Assembly (NCBI RefSeq): GCF_003324565.1
Contig: NZ_QOLA01000003.1
Coordinates: 434,001 to 498,000, forward strand
Length of the DNA: 64,000 nt
Direction: 5' to 3'
Source: Streptomyces sp. SDr-06
GTDB lineage: Bacteria; Actinomycetota; Actinomycetes; Streptomycetales; Streptomycetaceae
The notes beneath the pieces were generated by a model. That model ran no database searches, was not told where the DNA came from, and worked only from the letters and a program-made list of their open reading frames with translations. The stretch's first letter is position 1. Each line of letters begins with the position of its first letter. This document shows positions 59,247 through 64,000 of this stretch, in pieces. Made by a program: the position numbers and the translations under genes.

Positions 59247-59374
59247 GATGCCGTCCGGAACCGGATGCACGGAAACTTCCGCGACCGGTATTGCAGAGCG
59301 AGGTTACCGAGCCGTAGCGTCCGAAGTGCGGTCGGTCCGGGCAGTTCACCCGGCTCCCGCCCGCCGGCGTCCAC

Positions 59375-59460
59375 GCTCCCGGCCGCGCCCCCGAAGGCCG
59401 GGAGCCGCCTGGGTGAAGCTCCCGGCCCATAACCGCTTGTAAGGCCGGGTCGCTGCCCGG
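59375..59460. promoter_or_regulatory. Mutually exclusive hairpins, attenuator- or riboswitch-like
   Basis: GCTCCCGGCC (59375-59384) pairs perfectly over 10 bp with GGCCGGGAGC (59396-59405). That second segment can instead pair with an identical GCTCCCGGCC at 59418-59427, which in turn can pair with GGCCGGG at 59443-59449; this last can also pair locally with CCCGG at 59456-59460. Two exclusive folds are therefore possible on either strand. Confidence 0.55.
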
Positions 59461-59571
59461 AGGGTGGGGGCGTCGCGGCCCAGCTCCCTTCGGCCGCGGC
59501 GCCCCCGTCCTTTCGCGCCGACGCCGTTCCTGCTCCATTGCTGCGCAGTCGTCTCCCGGGCGGCCGGAAAA

Positions 59572-59590
59572 CTTGTCAACGCGTGACAAG
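59572..59590. promoter_or_regulatory. Inverted repeat CTTGTCA-N5-TGACAAG upstream of the mce operon
   Basis: A perfect 7-bp inverted repeat with a 5-bp centre, 115 bp before the ATPase start codon. It shares the TGACAAG word with the direct repeats at 59206 and 59238. Confidence 0.6.
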
Positions 59591-59705
59591 GAAAAGGGAT
59601 TTCACCGATGTGGCTGTCCGGGATCTTGTTTCGGCGGTACGGAGCGACTTACCGTGCGCCCCTCGGTGCCCTCGCGTCACCACGTACGAGCCTGCTGGAG
59701 GTGAG

Positions 59706-60689
59706 ATGGGAATCGAAGTCGTGGTCGAAGGCCTGACCAAGTCCTTCGGCAAGCAGAACATCTGGCAGGACGTCACCCTCACTCTGCCCGCCGGAGAGGT
59801 CAGCGTCATGCTGGGGCCCTCCGGCACCGGAAAGACCGTCTTCCTCAAGTCGCTCATCGGGCTGCTCAAACCGGAGAAGGGCCGGGTTCTCATCAACGGC
59901 GTCGACATGGTGAACAGTCCCGAACGGGACATCTACGAGACCCGGAAACTCTTCGGTCTCATGTTCCAGGACGGCGCGCTCTTCGGCTCGATGTCCCTTT
60001 TCGACAACATCGCCTTCCCGCTGCGCGAGCACACCCGCAAGAAGGAATCGGAGATCCGCCGCATCGTCATGGAGCGGGTGGACATGGTGGGACTCCTCGG
60101 CGCCGAGGAGAAGCTGCCCGGGGAGATCTCCGGCGGCATGCGCAAGCGCGCCGGGCTCGCCCGCGCGCTGGTGCTCGACCCCCAGATCATCCTGTGCGAC
60201 GAGCCCGACTCGGGCCTCGACCCGGTCCGCACCGCCTTCATCTCGCAGCTCCTGATCGACCTGAACGCGCAGATCGACGCGACGATGCTAATCGTCACCC
60301 ACAACCTCGACATCGCGGCGACCGTACCCGACAACATGGGCATGCTCTTCCGCCGCAACCTCGTCACCTTCGGCCCCCGCGAGGTACTCCTGACCAGCGA
60401 GGAGCCCGTCGTCGCACAGTTCCTCAGCGGGCGCCGGGAGGGTCCCATCGGCATGTCCGAGGAGAAGGACGCCGCCTCCCTCGCCCTGGAGCAGCTCAAC
60501 TCGCCCCAGAGCGGAGCCAGTTCGCCGCGCAGGATCCCGCCGCAGCTGGAGCCTTCGCCGGGTCTGCCCGCCCGCCAGGCGGTGCTGCGCCGCAAGCTGC
60601 GGGTGATGGACATGCTCGACCAGCTGCCGCCCGCCGCCCGCCGGGCCATCGAGAGGGGCATGGCGCCGGCCCGGGAGGCGGCGCCGTGA
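59706..60689 (+). CDS. Mce-associated ABC transporter ATP-binding protein
   Basis: A 327-residue ABC ATPase of the MlaF/MceG (Mkl) type that powers lipid or sterol import through Mce/YrbE complexes. Walker A is GPSGTGKT, the signature is ISGGMRKRAGLARAL, Walker B is IILCDEPDSGLDP and the switch His is in VTHNLD. The C-terminal 75 residues (after about 250) extend beyond the ATPase core, as in actinobacterial MceG. ATG 59706 has GGAGG 6 bp upstream. The permease gene overlaps its stop by 4 bp (GTGA). It is first in an operon reaching the end of the window. In mycobacteria MceG is usually encoded apart from mce; here, as in other Streptomyces, it leads the operon. Confidence 0.95.
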   Translation: MGIEVVVEGLTKSFGKQNIWQDVTLTLPAGEVSVMLGPSGTGKTVFLKSLIGLLKPEKGRVLINGVDMVNSPERDIYETRKLFGLMFQDGALFGSMSLFDNIAFPLREHTRKKESEIRRIVMERVDMVGLLGAEEKLPGEISGGMRKRAGLARALVLDPQIILCDEPDSGLDPVRTAFISQLLIDLNAQIDATMLIVTHNLDIAATVPDNMGMLFRRNLVTFGPREVLLTSEEPVVAQFLSGRREGPIGMSEEKDAASLALEQLNSPQSGASSPRRIPPQLEPSPGLPARQAVLRRKLRVMDMLDQLPPAARRAIERGMAPAREAAP

Positions 60690-61522
60690 CGATGGAGGCG
60701 GAGAGAAGCCCGCGCCCCCCGACACCCCCTCCTGCCCGGCCGCCGCGCCGCCCGCTCCCCGGCCTCGGCGCCTTCCGCCAGACCGGGCAGCTCTTCGCGC
60801 TCGCCGCCGCGGTCACCCGGGCGGTCTTCCACCGCCCCTTCCAACTGCGGGAGTTCATCGAGCAGTTCTGGTTCATCGCCAGCGTCACCATCCTGCCCGC
60901 GGCCCTCGTCTCCATCCCGTTCGGCGCCGTGATCGCGCTCCAGGTCGGCTCGCTCACCCAGCAGCTCGGCGCCCAGTCCTTCACCGGCGGGGCCAGCGTC
61001 CTCGCGGTCATCCAGCAGGCGAGCCCGCTCATCGTGGCTCTGCTCATCGCGGGCGCCGGCGGCTCCGCCATCTGCGCCGACCTCGGCTCCCGCACCATCC
61101 GCGAAGAACTCGACGCGATGGAGGTCATGGGCGTCTCGCCCGTCCAACGGCTCGTCGTGCCAAGGGTGTTGGCGACCATGTTCGTCGCCGCCCTGCTCAA
61201 CGGCATGGTCTCCGTCGTGGGCACCCTCGGCGGCTACTTCTTCAACGTCATCATGCAGGGCGGCACCCCGGGCGCCTACCTCTCCAGCTTCTCCGCCCTC
61301 GCCCAGCTCCCCGACCTGTACGTCAGCGAGATCAAGGCGCTGATCTTCGGGTTCATCGCGGGGATCGTGGCCGCCTACCGCGGACTCCACCCCCGAGGCG
61401 GCCCCAAGGGCGTCGGCGACGCGGTCAACCAGTCCGTTGTCATCACCTTCCTGCTGCTCTTCTTCGTGAACATGGTCCTCACCGGGATCTACCTCCAGAT
61501 CGTCCCCCCGAAGGGCGGCTGA
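60686..61522 (+). CDS. MlaE/YrbE-family ABC permease (first)
   Basis: A 278-residue permease of the YrbE1A type. A Pro/Arg-rich cytoplasmic N-terminus is followed by five or six membrane helices. The family signature appears in IREELDAMEVMGVSPVQRLVVPRVLA, the EExDAL-like coupling motif with which MlaE permeases contact their ATPase. The start GTG 60686 overlaps the ATPase stop by 4 bp; ATG 60692 is an alternative. It pairs with the next permease to form the heterodimeric channel of the Mce importer. Confidence 0.94.
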   Translation: MTMEAERSPRPPTPPPARPPRRPLPGLGAFRQTGQLFALAAAVTRAVFHRPFQLREFIEQFWFIASVTILPAALVSIPFGAVIALQVGSLTQQLGAQSFTGGASVLAVIQQASPLIVALLIAGAGGSAICADLGSRTIREELDAMEVMGVSPVQRLVVPRVLATMFVAALLNGMVSVVGTLGGYFFNVIMQGGTPGAYLSSFSALAQLPDLYVSEIKALIFGFIAGIVAAYRGLHPRGGPKGVGDAVNQSVVITFLLLFFVNMVLTGIYLQIVPPKGG

Positions 61523-61525
61523 CCG

Positions 61526-62329
61526 ATGGCCCTCCTCAGCCTCCTGGACCGCTCCGGCGACCAACTCACCTTCTACGTCAAGGCGTTGCTGTGGATACCC
61601 CGCACCCTGCGGCGCTACCTCAAGGAGGTGCAGCGGCTGCTGGCCGAGGTCGCGTTCGGCAGCGGCGGCCTCGGAGTCATCGGCGGCACCATCGGCGTGA
61701 TGATCGCCATGACCCTGTTCACCGGCACGGTGGTCGGGCTCCAGGGGTACGCCGCCCTCAACCAGATCGGCACCGCCGCCTTCACCGGCTTCGTCTCCGC
61801 CTACTTCAACACCCGCGAGATCGCCCCCCTGGTCGCCGGGCTCGCCCTGTCCGCCACCGTGGGCGCGGGCTTCACCGCCCAGCTGGGCGCGATGCGCATC
61901 AACGAGGAGGTCGACGCCCTCGAAGGCATGGGCGTGCGCAGCCTCCCGTACCTCGTCACCACCCGGATCATCGCCGGGGTCGTCGCGATCATCCCGCTGT
62001 ACGCGATCGGGCTGCTCAGCTCGTACTTCGCGTCCCGGCTGACCACGGTCGTCTTCAAAGGCCAGTCACGCGGCACCTTCGACCACTACTTCAACCTCTT
62101 CCTCTCCCCGACCGACGTGCTGTTGTCGGTGCTCAAGGTGCTCATCTTCAGCGTGATGGTGATCCTGGCCCACTGCTACTACGGCTTCCGGGCCACCGGC
62201 GGACCGGCCGGAGTCGGCGTCGCCGTGGGGCGCTCGGTGCGCAACGCGATCGTCCTGATCGCCGTCACGGACTTCTTCCTCTCCCTTGCCCTCTGGGGTG
62301 CCACCACCACCGTGAAGGTGGCCGGATGA
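61526..62329 (+). CDS. MlaE/YrbE-family ABC permease (second)
   Basis: A 267-residue permease of the YrbE1B type starting 3 bp after the first permease gene. The coupling motif is INEEVDALEGMGVRSLPYLVTTRIIA, and about five hydrophobic helices follow the amphipathic N-terminus. The pair of non-identical MlaE proteins is the usual actinobacterial mce arrangement. Its stop overlaps the start of the first Mce gene by 4 bp (ATGA). Confidence 0.95.
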   Translation: MALLSLLDRSGDQLTFYVKALLWIPRTLRRYLKEVQRLLAEVAFGSGGLGVIGGTIGVMIAMTLFTGTVVGLQGYAALNQIGTAAFTGFVSAYFNTREIAPLVAGLALSATVGAGFTAQLGAMRINEEVDALEGMGVRSLPYLVTTRIIAGVVAIIPLYAIGLLSSYFASRLTTVVFKGQSRGTFDHYFNLFLSPTDVLLSVLKVLIFSVMVILAHCYYGFRATGGPAGVGVAVGRSVRNAIVLIAVTDFFLSLALWGATTTVKVAG

Positions 62330-63579
62330 ACCCGCAGGCCCTGCGCCGCAGGCTCGCCGGAGTCGTCTTCCTGCTGGTCCCGGCGCTGCTCGTGTGGCTC
62401 TCGATCGCCGTGTACGACAAGGACTTCACCCCCTCGGACACCATCACCGTCGAAACGGGCAGCGTCGGCCACGAGATGCATCCGGGCGCCGAGGTGAAGC
62501 TGCGCGGGGTCGTCGTCGGCGAGGTCCGCACCATCAGCGCGGACGGCGCGGGGGCGAAGCTGACCCTCGCCCTCCAGCCGGGCCGGCTGCGCCACATCCC
62601 TGCCGATGTGCGGGCGCAGATGCTACCGACCACGCTGTTCGGCGAACGGTTCGTGGCACTCGTCCCGCCGCCGAACCCGTCCACGAGAGCGCTCTCGGCC
62701 GATGCGACCATCCCGCAGGACCGGTCCCACGACGCCATCGAGCTGGAGCAGGTCCTCGACCACGTGCTGCCCCTGCTCTCCGCGGTCAAGCCCGACAAGC
62801 TCTCGGCCACGCTCTCCGCCGTCGCCCAGGCGCTGCGCGGCCGGGGCACCCAGCTCGGCGACACCTTCGTCACCCTGGACGCCCACCTGAAGAAGTTCAA
62901 CCCGGACCTGCCCACCCTCAACGCCGACCTGAAACAGCTCGTCAAGGTCTCCCGGACCTACAGCGACGCGGCCCCCGACATCCTGAGAGCGCTCACGGAC
63001 GCCACGACCACCACCGGCACCGTCGTCGACCAGCAGACCCAACTCCTGGGCGTCTACGGGCAGACGACGAAGACCGCCCAGGATCTGACGGCCTTCTTCC
63101 AGCAGAACAAGGACAACATCATCCGGCTGAGCGAGGTGAGCCGTCCCACCCTGGAGCTCCTCGCCCGGTACTCCTCGTCCTTCCCCTGCACCCTGCGCAC
63201 GCTGGCGGGGTTCGTGCCCGCGATGGACAAGGCGCTCGGCAAGGGCTCCGGGCAGCCCGGACTCCACGTCACCGTCAAGGCCGTGCCCTCCCTCGGCAGG
63301 TACGAAGCCGGGCGCGACACCCCCGCCTATACGGCGGGCGGGGGACCGCACTGCTACCCGGTGCCCTATCTGGGCGCCCCGCTCCCCGCCGAGAGCGCTC
63401 TCACGAACACCGCGGCGACCTCCGGCGCCGGGCTCGGGCTGGCGAACTCGCCGCAGGAGAACCAGCTGGTGAACGAACTGCTCGCGCCCGGCATGAAGCA
63501 GACACCGCAGTCCCTGCCGGACTGGAGCAGCCTGCTCGTCGGGCCCGCCCTGAGAGGGACGGAGGTGACCATCAAGTGA
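62326..63579 (+). CDS. MCE-family lipid-transport protein (first)
   Basis: A 417-residue Mce protein: an N-terminal membrane anchor (residues 10-30), an MCE/MlaD beta-barrel domain (about 35-130, with GAEVKLRGVVVGEVRTI and LPTTLFGERFVALVPP), then a long helical region and a Pro/Gly-rich tail with cysteine pair (FPCTLR and PHCYPVP). Mce proteins form a hexameric tunnel that carries lipids or sterols across the envelope. The gene overlaps both neighbours by 4 bp. Two perfect 12-bp palindromes (62685 and 63391) and one imperfect copy (62985) lie inside. Confidence 0.94.
   Translation: MNPQALRRRLAGVVFLLVPALLVWLSIAVYDKDFTPSDTITVETGSVGHEMHPGAEVKLRGVVVGEVRTISADGAGAKLTLALQPGRLRHIPADVRAQMLPTTLFGERFVALVPPPNPSTRALSADATIPQDRSHDAIELEQVLDHVLPLLSAVKPDKLSATLSAVAQALRGRGTQLGDTFVTLDAHLKKFNPDLPTLNADLKQLVKVSRTYSDAAPDILRALTDATTTTGTVVDQQTQLLGVYGQTTKTAQDLTAFFQQNKDNIIRLSEVSRPTLELLARYSSSFPCTLRTLAGFVPAMDKALGKGSGQPGLHVTVKAVPSLGRYEAGRDTPAYTAGGGPHCYPVPYLGAPLPAESALTNTAATSGAGLGLANSPQENQLVNELLAPGMKQTPQSLPDWSSLLVGPALRGTEVTIK
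62685..62696. repeat. Perfect GAGAGCGCTCTC palindrome in the first mce gene
   Basis: Here it is read in another frame (Thr-Arg-Ala-Leu-Ser), so the DNA word, not the peptide, is what is conserved. A two-base variant is at 62985-62996. Confidence 0.9.
63391..63402. repeat. Perfect GAGAGCGCTCTC palindrome near the end of the first mce gene
   Basis: In frame as Glu-Ser-Ala-Leu (AESALTN) in the low-complexity C-terminal part. Confidence 0.9.
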
Positions 63580-64000
63580 AGCGCCGCAGCATCGCGGGAC
63601 CCCTCGTCAAATCACTGGTCTTCGTCCTGGTGACGGCGCTCGCGACCACCGTGCTCGCCCTGTCCATCGCCAACACCGGAGTCGGGGACACCCAGACGTA
63701 CCGGGCGCGCTTCACCGACACCACCGGCCTGATCGAGGGCGACAGCGTCCGCATCGCCGGGGTGAAGGTCGGCCAGGTGGACAGCGTGGAGGTCGTCGAC
63801 CGGCGGCTGGCCCAGGTCACGTTCTCCGTGCAGCGGGGCCGGTCCCTGCCGGGCACCGCCACCGCCTCGATCAAGTACCTCAACATGGTCGGCCAGCGCT
63901 ACGTCGAACTGGGCCGGGGCGCCGGCGCGCCCGGCGCGACCCTGGCGCCCGGCGCGACCATCCCGCTGGAGCGCACGACCCCCGCCCTCGACCTCACCCA
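63576..64000 (+). CDS. MCE-family lipid-transport protein (second), truncated by window end
   Basis: The first 141 residues of a second Mce protein. It begins at GTG 63576, overlapping the previous stop by 4 bp (GTGA). An N-terminal membrane helix (LVFVLVTALATTVLALSIA) and most of the MCE domain (YRARFTDTTGLIEGDSVRIAGVKVGQVDSVEVV ..., ASIKYLNMVGQRYVELGRG) are visible. The rest lies beyond the window, where further mce genes are expected, as actinobacterial operons usually carry six. Confidence 0.93.
   Translation, partial: MKRRSIAGPLVKSLVFVLVTALATTVLALSIANTGVGDTQTYRARFTDTTGLIEGDSVRIAGVKVGQVDSVEVVDRRLAQVTFSVQRGRSLPGTATASIKYLNMVGQRYVELGRGAGAPGATLAPGATIPLERTTPALDLT

Overview
The window is chromosomal DNA from a high-GC actinomycete, almost certainly a Streptomyces or close relative. 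The G+C is very high with strong third-position bias, GTG starts are frequent, and genes often overlap by ATGA or GTGA. Several families typical of the genus are present: QcrB, an HTH/DUF397/ATP-binding trio, an AfsR-like SARP, a Pls/PosA synthetase and an mce operon. I saw no tRNA, rRNA, transposase, phage gene or CRISPR array.

Layout. 0-10 kb: end of cytochrome b (qcrB), a DUF6445 oxygenase-like protein, a Tat-exported phospholipase C, metG, a VOC protein, a large secreted beta-propeller protein and a beta-hydroxyacid-dehydrogenase-like enzyme. 10.7-11.0 kb: a non-coding array of about 55-bp repeats, each carrying the palindrome GAGAGCGCTCTC or a variant. 11-13 kb: two coupled secreted, membrane-anchored proteins (one VWA). 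13.2-17.3 kb: a conserved-looking cassette of FAD monooxygenase, MAB_1171c-like membrane protein, HExxH protein and XRE regulator. 17.5-29 kb: a regulatory, repeat-rich zone with a MmyB-like sensor domain, a STAND/TPR protein lacking the P-loop lysine and containing a TTA codon, a TetR/hydrolase pair with a well-defined promoter, a GT-B-like gene split by a frameshift at a 7-bp tandem repeat, and a giant AfsR-like regulator with inserted minisatellites.

29.5-44 kb: threonine catabolism (tdh-kbl), a LysR regulator, the HTH/DUF397/anti-sigma-type group, a DUF574 methyltransferase, a Tat-exported FAD oxidoreductase, a GPP34 protein, YchJ and a GH2 beta-galactosidase. 43-47 kb: an FAD monooxygenase behind a large inverted repeat, then TetR and an MDR-type MFS exporter. 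47-55 kb: a urea-transporter homologue, an M1 peptidase translationally coupled to a Pls/PosA poly(amino acid) synthetase whose adenylation pocket reads as lysine-like, and a PucR regulator. 55.5-59 kb: three exported proteins of unknown role. 59.7-64 kb: an mce operon (ATPase, two YrbE/MlaE permeases, Mce proteins) running off the window.

The most unusual signals are: (1) the possible heptanucleotide contingency locus at 24.05 kb; (2) a 12-bp palindrome found ten times perfectly and many more times imperfectly, mostly inside genes where it often encodes Glu-Ser-Ala-Leu, with a tandem 55-bp array of it at 10.7 kb; (3) competing hairpins in the 783-bp intergenic region before the mce operon; and (4) the poly-lysine-type synthetase/peptidase pair.
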